This document shows, one piece after another, positions 43,020 to 52,263 of a stretch of DNA of 64,000 nucleotides (positions within the stretch are counted from its first letter, which is position 1; the number at the start of each line of letters is the position of its first letter). Below the pieces are notes generated by a model. That model was not told the origin of the DNA. It ran no database searches and was given only the letters and a program-made list of their open reading frames with translations. The DNA is from Oscillospiraceae bacterium (GTDB lineage: Bacteria > Bacillota > Clostridia > Oscillospirales > Ruminococcaceae): NCBI GenBank assembly GCA_902362965.1, contig CABIYQ010000003.1, forward strand, positions 1 through 64,000. Direction: 5' to 3'. A program made the position numbers and the translations under genes.

Positions 43020-43997
43020 GTGAACCAGTTTTTTAAAAGCTTCAAATTTAAGGTAATAGTCTGTATAACAGCTTTTTTCCTGGGAATTGGGCTGTATTCG
43101 GTAACAAAGAACGGCAAAACCCCTGAAGGCTCTCAGCTGATCGGTACGGTCCTTAATCCTGTGAAACGTTTCTCCAATGTCATTTCCGATAAGGTTTCAC
43201 TGGTTATTGACCTGTTTGTAAATTCAGAAGAATACGTTGAAGAAAACCGTAAGCTACGAGAACAAATTGCCGATTTAAACAACCGTCTTATTGACTATGA
43301 AGATATAAAATCTGAAAATGAGGATTTAAGAAAATTTATTGGCATTAAAGAAGAAAATGAAGATTTTGTTCTATCGCCGCCATGTACGGTAATTTCCAGA
43401 ATGACAAATGATCCATACGGAACTTTTGTCATTGACCGAGGCTCAAACGACGGAATCAAACTTTATGATCCGGTCGTTACCTCTGAAGGACTAGTAGGGG
43501 TAATCGTAGAAGTCGCCAACTCATACGCAACGGTCAGAACACTGCTCCACCCTGATCTTTCCATTGGAGGACTTTGTGTTGAAAGCCGTGATACAGGTAT
43601 TATAGAAGGCAGCCTTACTTACGCCTCCAGCGGCAAGTGCAAAATGATTTATCTTGATAAAAATAACAAAATAAAAAAAGGCGATCTTATTATTACATCC
43701 GGCAACAGCGGACAGTTCCCTCAGGGATACGTGATCGGAAACGTAACTGAAACCGGTATTGAAGAAAGCGGACTTACTGCTTATGCAATAATCGAGCCTG
43801 CTGTAAATCCTAATAAAATAAATAATGTAATGGTTATTACAGATTTCGATAAAACAGAAGCTGAAAAACAGATTCCAACAGGAAATATCGGAGAAGAAAC
43901 TACTGAAAACACTACCGATACTACCGAACCGGACAGTACTGATAATACAAACGCTACTGAAAATACAGAAGAAACAACTGAAAGCGGTGAAGAGTAA
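43020..43997 (+). CDS. mreC: rod-shape protein MreC
   Basis: 325 residues starting GTG 43020 after AAAGGAG. N-terminal membrane helix, coiled coil (ENRKLREQIADLNNRLIDYE), beta-domain (VISRMTNDPYGTFVIDRGSN, GLVGVIVEV) and a Thr/Glu/Asn-rich disordered tail of about 45 residues. Extracellular scaffold that activates PBP2. Confidence 0.94.
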   Translation: MNQFFKSFKFKVIVCITAFFLGIGLYSVTKNGKTPEGSQLIGTVLNPVKRFSNVISDKVSLVIDLFVNSEEYVEENRKLREQIADLNNRLIDYEDIKSENEDLRKFIGIKEENEDFVLSPPCTVISRMTNDPYGTFVIDRGSNDGIKLYDPVVTSEGLVGVIVEVANSYATVRTLLHPDLSIGGLCVESRDTGIIEGSLTYASSGKCKMIYLDKNNKIKKGDLIITSGNSGQFPQGYVIGNVTETGIEESGLTAYAIIEPAVNPNKINNVMVITDFDKTEAEKQIPTGNIGEETTENTTDTTEPDSTDNTNATENTEETTESGEE

Positions 43998-44551
43998 TGT
44001 CTATCAAACCAATGACAAGAATACAGAAAATCAGATATTATGCCATTATCCGCTGGGCTTTATACATATTTCTTATATTTGTATCGGCAATATTGATAAA
44101 TATAGGAAAAGGTGTCAAACCTATATATTTCATTCCTCTGTGCGTATGTATATGTATGAATGAAGGGGAATATCCTGCCGCCTTTCTGGGAGGAATCTGC
44201 GGACTTCTTTTTGATGAAGCAAGCGGACGTTTTTTTGGTTACAGCAGTGTAACGTTTATCATTTTTTGTGTTACTACAACAATTCTGTTCAGACATCTGC
44301 TGTTCCAGAATGTAATTAACGTCATAACACTGACAGCTGTTTATACAACAGTCTATCAGCTGCTTGACTATTTCTTTTACTATGCAATGTGGGATTATGA
44401 AGGTTCGGGGTATGTTTTTTCAAAAATCTCAATTCCGTGTATTTTATACACAATCATTATTTCTCCGATAGTTTATCTTATTGTAAAACCAATTGTCAGA
44501 AGATTTTATCCGAAAAAAGCAAAGACAATCGAAGAAGCTATGAAAGTATAA
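43997..44551 (+). CDS. mreD: rod-shape protein MreD
   Basis: 184 residues, five to six hydrophobic helices; typical MreD segment PAAFLGGICGLLFDEASGRF (acidic residue in the fourth helix). ATG overlaps the mreC stop (TAATG). Membrane partner of MreC. Confidence 0.9.
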   Translation: MSIKPMTRIQKIRYYAIIRWALYIFLIFVSAILINIGKGVKPIYFIPLCVCICMNEGEYPAAFLGGICGLLFDEASGRFFGYSSVTFIIFCVTTTILFRHLLFQNVINVITLTAVYTTVYQLLDYFFYYAMWDYEGSGYVFSKISIPCILYTIIISPIVYLIVKPIVRRFYPKKAKTIEEAMKV

Positions 44552-44578
44552 CGGAATATTGTAAAGGAAAGGATAACA

Positions 44579-46705
44579 ATGAAAGAAATACTTGATAGAC
44601 TCAGAACTGCCTTTCTGGCAATTCTGGTAGTAATTGCTGTAGCTCTCGGCTGCATAAAGCTTATGACAATTCAGATCGTCAACGGAGACGCCTATCTTCA
44701 GGAATCTGAATACACATCCCTGTATACTCAGACAATAAAGGCCACAAGAGGACAAATTGTTGACAGCAAAGGCAATCCCATAATTGAAAATAAAGTCGGA
44801 TTCAACGTTATAATTGATGCTTCTCTGTTTCCGTCCGATAATAAAGAAGCAAATGAAATTATAATTCAGACCGTTGAAATACTCAAAGAAAATAAACTGG
44901 AATGGAATGAAACTATTCCAATTTCGGACAGTAAACCTTACGAATTTAAAAAGGATCGGGACAGCGATATTGAAAAACTTAAAAGTCTTGTAGGCGTAAA
45001 TGTTTACGCTACGGCTGAAAACTGCATTGATAAGCTTCTTGACGACTACGAAATATCAGATAAAGATTATACTGAACAAGACCAGCGTATAATAGCTGGC
45101 ATACGCTACGAAATGCTACTGAGAGACTTTTCACTTGGCAATACATTTACTCTCTGTGAAGACATTCCTGTAGACGTAGTAACACAACTCAAAGAACTCG
45201 GCGTAAAGCTCAAAGGAATTGACGTTGTTGAAGACGCTGTTCGTATAATTTCACAGGGAGACGTAATTCCTCACGAAATTGGTACTGTCGGTCCTATTTT
45301 TGCTGAAGAATACGATGAACTTAAAGAAAAAGGATATGCCATGAACGATTCAGTCGGTAAAGACGGTATCGAAAAGGCAATGGAAGATACATTAAAGGGA
45401 AAAGACGGCACAAAAACAATTACTGTAACAAACGGTTCGGTTGTTTCTTCCAATATAACCGAAGAACCCAAAGGCGGCAATACCGTAAAGCTTACGATAA
45501 ACAGTGATTATCAACGGGATGTACAGGAAATCCTCGAAAATTTTACAGCTTACCTGAGAAGTTCAAGCAACGAATATAAAGACGTAAAATGCGGCTCCAT
45601 AGTAGTTCTTGACGTAAAAGACAATGCAGTGCTTGCCATGGCAACTGCACCTACATTTGATCTCAATGATTATAAATCAAAATACGATGAACTTTCTGAT
45701 GATGAAGATAATCCTCTTTTCAACAGAGCAACCTGCGGTCTTTACAGACCAGGTTCTACATTCAAAACTATAACCGCTACCGCCGGACTTAACGAAGGAA
45801 TCGTTACCGGATACAGCACATTTAACTGTGCTCAAAGAATGACTTTCTACGATCAAACATACGGATGTACAGGATATCATAACGATATTGCAGTCTCTGA
45901 AGCTCTCAGAGTTTCATGTAATATTTATTTTTATGAGCTAAGCCGCCGACTTGGCATTGACAAGCTTTCTGAATACGCTTCAATGTACGGCTTCGGTCAG
46001 CACACAGGTTTGGAAACCGGCGACTACGCAGGAGCGTTTGCTACCCCTGAAAGATTTGATGAAATCGGTCTCGACTGGACCGTCGGTCAAGTTTTGCAGG
46101 CAGGTATCGGACAGTCAGAAATGCAGGTAACGCCGCTCCAGATGGCAGTTCAGGCATCAACAATTGCAAATAAAGGCGTCAGATATACGCCTCATCTTGT
46201 AGACAGTATTTATGACTACTCGATGACTGAAAAGGTCAAGGATCATGAACCTGAAATTGCAGAACAAATAAATCTTAACTATGATTACGTCTATGATTTT
46301 ATTACTCAAGGTATGATTCTGGCTTCGGGCAATAACTTTCCGGCTGAATATTCTCTGTCAAACTTAGGCTTTGATGTTGCAATAAAAACAGGTACTCCTC
46401 AGAACTGGCGAAACGGTGAGGAACTGACAGATACCGCTTTCATTGGATTTGCACCGGCAGATAATCCTCAAATCGCATTTGCAGGAATCGTTGAAGGCGG
46501 CGAATACTCCAAATATATGATAAGAAGCATTATTCAGGCATACTATAAAAACTTCCCTGAAAACGGCAGCGCAAACGGTTCTGATAATATCAATTTCTTA
46601 ACTCCTAAAACTACTGCTTCTACTTCCGTTACAGATGAAAACGGAAATACAGTTACTGCATCCGAAACAACGACTACTGTAATAACCACACAAATTGAAG
46701 AATAA
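44579..46705 (+). CDS. mrdA: penicillin-binding protein 2 (elongasome transpeptidase)
   Basis: 708 residues: N-terminal anchor (AFLAILVVIAVALGCIKLM), PBP dimerisation domain (TRGQIVDSKGNPIIENKVGF), and transpeptidase domain with SxxK (RPGSTFKT), SxN (SCNIYF) and KTG (IKTGTPQNW). Cross-links peptidoglycan during side-wall growth together with MreBCD; a RodA gene is not in the window. Ser/Thr tail at the end (TTASTSVTDENGNTVTASET). AAAGGA site before ATG. Confidence 0.94.
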   Translation: MKEILDRLRTAFLAILVVIAVALGCIKLMTIQIVNGDAYLQESEYTSLYTQTIKATRGQIVDSKGNPIIENKVGFNVIIDASLFPSDNKEANEIIIQTVEILKENKLEWNETIPISDSKPYEFKKDRDSDIEKLKSLVGVNVYATAENCIDKLLDDYEISDKDYTEQDQRIIAGIRYEMLLRDFSLGNTFTLCEDIPVDVVTQLKELGVKLKGIDVVEDAVRIISQGDVIPHEIGTVGPIFAEEYDELKEKGYAMNDSVGKDGIEKAMEDTLKGKDGTKTITVTNGSVVSSNITEEPKGGNTVKLTINSDYQRDVQEILENFTAYLRSSSNEYKDVKCGSIVVLDVKDNAVLAMATAPTFDLNDYKSKYDELSDDEDNPLFNRATCGLYRPGSTFKTITATAGLNEGIVTGYSTFNCAQRMTFYDQTYGCTGYHNDIAVSEALRVSCNIYFYELSRRLGIDKLSEYASMYGFGQHTGLETGDYAGAFATPERFDEIGLDWTVGQVLQAGIGQSEMQVTPLQMAVQASTIANKGVRYTPHLVDSIYDYSMTEKVKDHEPEIAEQINLNYDYVYDFITQGMILASGNNFPAEYSLSNLGFDVAIKTGTPQNWRNGEELTDTAFIGFAPADNPQIAFAGIVEGGEYSKYMIRSIIQAYYKNFPENGSANGSDNINFLTPKTTASTSVTDENGNTVTASETTTTVITTQIEE

Positions 46706-46710
46706 TTAAA

Positions 46711-46735
46711 AGCAGGAAAAATTTCCTGCTTTTTT
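46711..46735 (+). terminator. terminator of the mre-mrdA operon
   Basis: AGCAGGAAA (46711-46719) with TTTCCTGCT (46722-46730), then TTTTT. Confidence 0.88.
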
Positions 46736-46815
46736 ATATTTCGTCAAAATACACAAATGCTAACATCTTAAATCATTCAACTTAAACGATTTTAATAAAT
46801 GGTACAAATTTTTCT

Positions 46816-46843
46816 TTGACAATTGCTCGTTTTATGGTATAAT
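46816..46843 (+). promoter_or_regulatory. promoter of mgsA
   Basis: TTGACA (46816-46821), 16-nt spacer, TATAAT (46838-46843). The mgsA start codon is about 200 nt downstream, leaving a long leader. Confidence 0.85.
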
Positions 46844-46849
46844 ATATTA

Positions 46850-47015
46850 TGAATTAGTAAACAAAAAATCAGACAGTTTATATAAATGTCAAGTTTTATA
46901 ACACAGTATACGCTGAATTATTTCATTTTTATCTGCTGATTCCAGAAATTATTTACTAATGATATTACGGTAAACTGTACTGTAAATTTAATTGCGCAAA
47001 ATTTTTATTGTGTAT
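46850..47015 (+). ncRNA. candidate structured 5' leader of mgsA
   Basis: Nested pairing begins just after the predicted start point: P1 ATTAGTAAA / TTTACTAAT (46853-46861 with 46952-46960), inside it P2 AATCAG / CTGATT (46867-46872 with 46936-46941) continuing as CAG / CTG (46874-46876 with 46933-46935) across a bulged A. A separate hairpin TTACGGT / ACTGTAA follows (about 46965-46985). Then comes an AT-rich stretch with a T-run near 47007-47011. This is the outline of a cis-regulatory RNA, seen by eye only. Confidence 0.45.
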
Positions 47016-47045
47016 TACTTAATGTGTAATAGAAAGGACCCTGAA

Positions 47046-47450
47046 ATGACAATAGCTTTAATAGCCCACGATTCAAAAAAAGAACTTATGGTTCAATTTT
47101 GCACCGCTTACTGCGGTATACTGTCAAAATACAATTTATGTGCAACAGGAACTACCGGTAAACTAGTAAGCGAAGCCACCGGACTGGAAATAGTCCGTTA
47201 TCTCGGCGGAACTCAAGGCGGAGGTCAGCAAATCGGCGCAAGGATCTCATGCAATGAAATTGACGTACTGCTTTTCTTCAGAGATCCGATCAATCCTAAG
47301 GCTAATGAACCTAATGATATTAATCTTCTGAGATTGTGCGATGTTCACAATGTGCCGGTAGCAACTAACATTGCAACAGCTGAAGCTCTTATACTTTCTC
47401 TTGAACGAGGAGATCTTGACTGGCGTGAAATCGGCAGTCCCAATATATAA
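47046..47450 (+). CDS. mgsA: methylglyoxal synthase
   Basis: 134 residues from ATG 47046 (AGAAAGGA upstream; the ORF extends 18 codons further with no support). MgsA features: IALIAHDSKKELMVQF, CATGTTGKLV, GGTQGGGQQIGARI and LLFFRDPINPKANEPNDINL. Converts dihydroxyacetone phosphate to methylglyoxal, a phosphate-release bypass of lower glycolysis. Stand-alone gene with leader and terminator. Confidence 0.95.
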   Translation: MTIALIAHDSKKELMVQFCTAYCGILSKYNLCATGTTGKLVSEATGLEIVRYLGGTQGGGQQIGARISCNEIDVLLFFRDPINPKANEPNDINLLRLCDVHNVPVATNIATAEALILSLERGDLDWREIGSPNI

Positions 47451-47458
47451 AAACAATT

Positions 47459-47485
47459 AAATCGTTCCTTCGGGGACGATTTAAA
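47459..47485 (+). terminator. terminator of mgsA
   Basis: AAATCGTTCC-TTCG-GGGACGATTT (47459-47482), a 10-bp stem with a TTCG loop and G-U pairs. T-run short. Confidence 0.65.
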
Positions 47486-47581
47486 TAATGCTGTCATGTC
47501 AAATAATAGTATGAACCTGAAATATACGTCAGCCGCACGTAATTTCTTTAAAAATACTTTTGCGGCAGATTGGAGATTTTT

Positions 47582-48883
47582 ATGGCGTTAAATATAAAAA
47601 GACCAAACGGTACTGAAGATGTGATCCCCAAAAATATAAATAAATGGCATACTGTAGAAAATATCGCAAAAGACGTTGCTTCTATGTATGGCTTTAAGGA
47701 AATCCGTATTCCTACCTTTGAAAATACTGAATTATTTCAGCGTTCCGTAGGTGAAACGACTGATGTAGTTCAAAAAGAAATGTACACAGTTATTGCAAAG
47801 GAAACAAAATTTACTCTCCGTCCGGAAGGCACTGCCGGAACAATCAGAGCTATGATGCAAAACGGTCTTTTAAACGAGGCTATGCCACAAAAGGTTTTTT
47901 ACATACTTTCCTGTTTTCGTCATGAACGTCCTCAAGCGGGACGTCTGAGAGAATTTCATCAGTTCGGCGTTGAAATGGCTGGAAGCTCTTTGCCGTCCGC
48001 TGACGCCGACATTATTTCAATGGCAAACGATATTATCAATATGCTTGAAATAAAAAATGTTGAACTAAGAATCAATTCTATCGGCTGTCCTAAATGCAGA
48101 GCGGAATATCATAAAGCTCTTAAAGCTTATTTTGAAAATAAAAAAGACAAGCTTTGTGATACATGTCTTTCAAGACTGGAAAAAAATCCTATGCGAATTC
48201 TGGACTGTAAGAGTCCTGTGTGCTCCGAAATTGCCAAAGACGCTCCTTTGATTCTTGATTATCTTTGTGAAGAATGCTCCGATCACTTTGAAAAATTAAA
48301 ATTTTATCTTGATAATCTGGATATTAAATATACGGTTGACCCGAAAATAGTAAGAGGTCTTGATTACTACACAAAAACCGTATTTGAATTTGTCACAACA
48401 GACATCGGCGCACAGGGAACTATCTGCGGCGGCGGACGCTATGACGGTCTTATTGAACAGATGGGAGGGCAAAAAACTCCCGCTTTAGGTTTTGCTATGG
48501 GACTGGAACGTCTGATCCTTACTATGGAAAATCAGGGAATATCTTTTGCTGAGGACATGGGATGCAGTCTTTACATTGCACCTATGGACGAATCCGCAGT
48601 ACCTTATTCTATGAAGCTTGCAGCAGAGCTGAGAAGCTCAGGTCTGTGGGTTGAATACGATACCGTAGGAAGAGGCCTCAAAGCGCAAATGAAATATTCT
48701 GATAAGCTGGGCGCAGCATTTACAATGGTTCTTGGAGAAAATGAACTCAATGAAAATAAAGCAAAGCTTAAAAATATGAAAACCGGTGAAGAAACCGAAA
48801 TTATGCTTGACTCTTCTTTTGGTGAACATTTTTCCGATATCGCAATCGGAGAAATGTTCGGAGAGGTACTTGAAAATATATAA
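47582..48883 (+). CDS. hisS: histidyl-tRNA synthetase
   Basis: 433 residues from ATG 47582 (GGAG upstream). Class II motifs: LRPEGTAGTIRA, FRHERPQAGRLREFHQFGVE (motif 2), the HisRS signature VRGLDYYTKTVFEF and GGRYDGLIEQMGG, and ALGFAMGLERLI (motif 3), with the C-terminal anticodon domain. A four-Cys insertion (CPKCRAEYHKAL ... CDTCLSRL) is present as in some Firmicutes HisRS. Confidence 0.96.
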   Translation: MALNIKRPNGTEDVIPKNINKWHTVENIAKDVASMYGFKEIRIPTFENTELFQRSVGETTDVVQKEMYTVIAKETKFTLRPEGTAGTIRAMMQNGLLNEAMPQKVFYILSCFRHERPQAGRLREFHQFGVEMAGSSLPSADADIISMANDIINMLEIKNVELRINSIGCPKCRAEYHKALKAYFENKKDKLCDTCLSRLEKNPMRILDCKSPVCSEIAKDAPLILDYLCEECSDHFEKLKFYLDNLDIKYTVDPKIVRGLDYYTKTVFEFVTTDIGAQGTICGGGRYDGLIEQMGGQKTPALGFAMGLERLILTMENQGISFAEDMGCSLYIAPMDESAVPYSMKLAAELRSSGLWVEYDTVGRGLKAQMKYSDKLGAAFTMVLGENELNENKAKLKNMKTGEETEIMLDSSFGEHFSDIAIGEMFGEVLENI

Positions 48884-49110
48884 TGAATAAATTACTAAAA
48901 AATATTCTGCTTGCCGGATTATCAGCTTTACTATTTACTGCAATAGCTATATATACTGTTTTAATACTTAAATCAAGTTACTTCCCTGCTGTTACTAAAA
49001 TAATATTTGCAGTTCCTCTTACAATTTCTATGGCTCTCATAGTCTACATATTTATTAATAGAATAAAAATACTTATAACTGAAAATTCCGGTAAAGAATC
49101 AGATAAATAA
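48883..49110 (+). CDS. small two-helix membrane protein
   Basis: 75 residues. Two hydrophobic helices (ILLAGLSALLFTAIAIYTVL and IIFAVPLTISMALIVYIFI) and a charged tail. ATG overlaps the hisS stop (TAATG), and aspS follows after 62 bp, so it is in the hisS-aspS operon. No family recognised. Confidence 0.65.
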   Translation: MNKLLKNILLAGLSALLFTAIAIYTVLILKSSYFPAVTKIIFAVPLTISMALIVYIFINRIKILITENSGKESDK

Positions 49111-49172
49111 AAATTAGTTTGCTGTATCAAAGCTTATTATGTTGCGTTGTGTACAGCAGAATGGAGATCATT

Positions 49173-50960
49173 ATGGCTGATAATATGAATGGCTTAAAGC
49201 GTACTCACTACTGCGGAGAAGTAATACAGGAGGGAATAGACGTTACAGTAGGCGGATTTGTTCAGAAGATTCGCGATCTGGGAAATCTTATTTTTATTGA
49301 CTTAAGAGACAAAACCGGAATCGTACAGCTTGCTTTTAACGATACTACGGACAAAACTATATTTGAAAAAGCCGCTTCATGCAGAAGCGAATTTGTTCTT
49401 ATGGCAAAAGGCGTTACTGCAAAGCGTGCCAGTGTTAATAAAGAAATCAAAACGGGAGAAATAGAAATTATCGTTTCAGACCTGCGTATACTGGCAAAGG
49501 CTCAGACTCCTCCGTTTGAAATCACAAATGAAACAAAAGTAAATGAGGAATTAAGATTAAAATATCGTTACCTTGACCTTAGAAGACAGCCATTGCAGCA
49601 GAATCTGATAATGCGTCATAAAATTGCCAAGGCAGCAAGAGAATACTTCTATGCAAATGACTTTACCGAAATTGAAACTCCTATGATGATGAAATCAACT
49701 CCAGAAGGCGCAAGAGATTATCTTATACCTTCAAGAGTTCATAACGGTAAATTCTATGCGCTTCCTCAGTCCCCTCAGATATACAAACAGCTCCTTATGG
49801 TTGCAGGTATGGACAGATACATTCAGCTTGCAAGATGTTTCCGTGATGAAGACTTAAGAGCAGACCGTCAGCCGGAATTTACCCAAATAGACCTTGAAAT
49901 GTCATTTGTAGACGTTGAAGACATACTTTCCATGACTGAGGGATTTATATCATACCTATTTAAAAGCGTACTTGATATGGAAATCTGTACTCCCCTGCCA
50001 CGCTTAAGCTATAATGAAGCAATGGAACGTTATGGTTCGGACAAGCCTGATACACGCTTTGACATGGAAATTCAGGACTTCTCTGATTTAGTTTCTGACT
50101 GCGGATTCGGCGTGTTTGCTGACGCCGTTAAAAACGGAGGAAGCGTCAGAGCCATTGTCGCTAAAAATTCAGCGTCCGTCCTTACAAGAAAGGAAATTGA
50201 CAAGCTCACTGAAATGGTAAGAGGAATCGGCGCCAAAGGTCTTGCTTACGTAAGATGGGTTGACGAAAAACCGTCATGCTCCTTTGCTAAATTTTTCAGT
50301 GAAGAAGAACTGAATGCTATTCTTGCAAAAATCGGCTGTGAAAAAGGCGATACTGCTCTTATCATTGCCGATAAAAACAAGGTTACTCTGCCTGTACTTG
50401 GCGCTCTGAGACTTCATGTGGCTAAAAAGCTTGACATTATTCCGGAAGATAAATTCAATTTCCTTTGGATTACAGAATTTCCATTCTTTGAATATGATGA
50501 AGAAACCAACAGCTATGTCGCTATGCACCACCCTTTCACAATGCCCAATGACGAGTGTATTCAGTACCTTGAATCTGCTCCGGAAAAGGTTTATGCAAAG
50601 GCATTCGACTTAGTACTCAACGGTACAGAGCTTTCCTCCGGTTCAATACGTATCACCGACTATGAACTTCAGCAGAAAATGTTTCAGGCTTTAGGTCTTA
50701 CAGATGAAGAAATCGAAGCTAAATTTGGTTTCCTTGTTGAAGCTTATAAGTACGGTGCGCCTCCTCACGGCGGTCTTGGTATTGGTCTGGACAGACTTGC
50801 AATGGTAATGCTCCATGCTGAAAGTCTGAGAGACGTTACCGCATTTCCGAAAGTACAAAACGCAAGCGAACTTATGTCCGAATGCCCGTCTCCTGTTGAT
50901 AAGGAAAGTCTTGACGTACTGGGAATTGACGTTGTTAAAAAGGAGACAAATGAAAAATAA
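49173..50960 (+). CDS. aspS: aspartyl-tRNA synthetase
   Basis: 595 residues from ATG 49173 (GGAG; upstream codons unsupported). OB-fold anticodon domain (VGGFVQKIRDLGNLIFIDLR), class II core (SRVHNGKFYALPQSPQIYKQ, FRDEDLRADRQPEFTQIDLE), bacterial GAD insertion and motif 3 GLGIGLDRLAMVM. Long bacterial type. Charges tRNA-Asp, possibly tRNA-Asn if an AdT pathway exists. Confidence 0.97.
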   Translation: MADNMNGLKRTHYCGEVIQEGIDVTVGGFVQKIRDLGNLIFIDLRDKTGIVQLAFNDTTDKTIFEKAASCRSEFVLMAKGVTAKRASVNKEIKTGEIEIIVSDLRILAKAQTPPFEITNETKVNEELRLKYRYLDLRRQPLQQNLIMRHKIAKAAREYFYANDFTEIETPMMMKSTPEGARDYLIPSRVHNGKFYALPQSPQIYKQLLMVAGMDRYIQLARCFRDEDLRADRQPEFTQIDLEMSFVDVEDILSMTEGFISYLFKSVLDMEICTPLPRLSYNEAMERYGSDKPDTRFDMEIQDFSDLVSDCGFGVFADAVKNGGSVRAIVAKNSASVLTRKEIDKLTEMVRGIGAKGLAYVRWVDEKPSCSFAKFFSEEELNAILAKIGCEKGDTALIIADKNKVTLPVLGALRLHVAKKLDIIPEDKFNFLWITEFPFFEYDEETNSYVAMHHPFTMPNDECIQYLESAPEKVYAKAFDLVLNGTELSSGSIRITDYELQQKMFQALGLTDEEIEAKFGFLVEAYKYGAPPHGGLGIGLDRLAMVMLHAESLRDVTAFPKVQNASELMSECPSPVDKESLDVLGIDVVKKETNEK

Positions 50961-51798
50961 AATATGTTTCTGCCTTCTTTTTACTGTACTGTTTTTATGC
51001 GGCTGTACGGAAAATACAAATATAACTGTCTCCTCTGAAAATAAAGTTTATGAAACTGTTTCCACAGAGGAGACAGTTTCATTAGTCACAGAAAAAAAAA
51101 CAGCAACAACTGCAAAGAAAACTGATCCCGCCGCTGGTCACAGACCTAGTACAGAAGAAATTACATGTGATTTTGTTCAGTTTTGCAAAGACGAAAATGA
51201 AATTTATGCTGACGACGGTGCCTTATTAGCTCCTGTGACTGTAAAATATCCGCAGATTTCAACTGAAAATAAAGAAGTTAACGAAAAAATCAATAATGCC
51301 TATATTGATTTTAAAGATTCAGTTTTACAGGGTAACACACCTTTTTTTAGTACTGAAAAATTATTTGATAATTATGATGAATATGGCATAACATGGAATG
51401 GTATTGATTGCTGTTCTGAATTGAAGTACTATGATGAAAAATATATTAGTTTTTATGATTTTAATTTAAATATGGCTGCTACTGCTGCACACCCTATTCA
51501 TGCTTATACAGCCCATACATTTTCTCTTGAAACAGGCGAACTATTGACCATTGACGATATATTCAATAATAAATTTGTTAATTTTGCAGAAAAGTACATT
51601 TCAAACGACCTTGAGTCTATTAATCAAAGTTTTGGCAGAAGCAGAGATGATATAACAAAAAAACTAAAAAATAATGAGTGGTATTTAACCCCCGATGGAT
51701 TTACCGTTATTTTTGCTCATAGTGAGTTAACCGGCTATGCTTTTGGAACTATTACGTCAACAATACCGTGGAATATTGCCGAAGAATATTTAAAATAA
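50950..51798 (+). CDS. lipoprotein with DUF3298/RsiV-like domain
   Basis: 282 residues from ATG 50950 (AGGAG at 50941, overlapping aspS by 11 bp). Lipobox LFLCGC places the lipidated Cys near residue 19. After a Thr/Ser/Lys linker comes a domain with YPQISTENKEVNEKINNAYI and FSLETGELLTIDDIFNNKFV, the DUF4163/DUF3298 pattern of RsiV and PdaC. Such domains bind lysozyme or peptidoglycan. No catalytic domain or sigma factor is adjacent. Confidence 0.75.
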   Translation: MKNKICFCLLFTVLFLCGCTENTNITVSSENKVYETVSTEETVSLVTEKKTATTAKKTDPAAGHRPSTEEITCDFVQFCKDENEIYADDGALLAPVTVKYPQISTENKEVNEKINNAYIDFKDSVLQGNTPFFSTEKLFDNYDEYGITWNGIDCCSELKYYDEKYISFYDFNLNMAATAAHPIHAYTAHTFSLETGELLTIDDIFNNKFVNFAEKYISNDLESINQSFGRSRDDITKKLKNNEWYLTPDGFTVIFAHSELTGYAFGTITSTIPWNIAEEYLK

Positions 51799-51808
51799 CA
51801 AAATAAAC

Positions 51809-51850
51809 GCACAGTCTTATTCATTTTACTGATAGACTGTGCTTTATTAT
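51809..51850 (+). terminator. terminator after the lipoprotein gene
   Basis: GCACAGTCT (51809-51817) pairs perfectly with AGACTGTGC (51834-51842), followed by TTTATTATT. Confidence 0.7.
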
Positions 51851-51931
51851 TACAATGTCGATTAAAAAAGAAATATATGTATTAGCAGCATCATATTTTA
51901 AATTTAAATGAAATAAAAAAACATACTTAAA

Positions 51932-52037
51932 TATGCACAAAAAACTTAATAAATTTTATTGCAAATAGTAGAAAAATGAAATAATTTCCAATAATTAGCT
52001 GGAAACTATTGTAAATATTTTCGTTATACTGTATAAT
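51932..52037 (+). promoter_or_regulatory. promoter and upstream element shared with 10188-10294
   Basis: -35 TTGTAA (52009-52014), 17-nt spacer, -10 TATAAT (52032-52037). Identical blocks with the copy at 10188: TATGCACAAAA, ACTTAATAAATTTTAT (51944-51959), AGTAGAAA and CTGGAAACTATTGTAAAT (51999-52016), with the same spacing to within one base. It drives the peptide remnant and the metalloprotease. Confidence 0.75.
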
Positions 52038-52093
52038 TATATTTAACATTTAATATTTTTTTTATTTATTATATATTTTAAGGAGGACATAAT

Positions 52094-52245
52094 ATGAACA
52101 AGAAAAAATTATTGCTGCTTTAGCAGCGGGTGTGGTCATGTTCAGTACACCGTTAGTTTCAATCAAAAGCGCAATTCCATCATTGTTACTGACTGCACAA
52201 GCGGTTAATTATGGAAACTGGTTTTATGTTAAAGTGATTAATTAA
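52094..52245 (+). pseudogene. small secreted peptide gene, frameshifted in an A-run
   Basis: After AAGGAGG an ATG at 52094 reads MNKKKLLLL and stops at TAG 52121-52123. One frame over from about 52108, the sequence reads IIAALAAGVVMFSTPLVSIK then AIPSLLLTAQA and VNYGNWFYVKVIN, stop 52243-52245. Joined by one extra A in the run at 52103-52108, it is a 50-residue preprotein: Lys-rich start, hydrophobic core, AQA cleavage-like site and a 13-residue aromatic peptide. The metalloprotease gene follows by 18 bp. Could be a dead gene, a base-calling error, or slippage-expressed. A pheromone-like or bacteriocin-like product is inference. Confidence 0.5.
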
Positions 52246-52263
52246 ACGAAAGGGGTTTTATTT

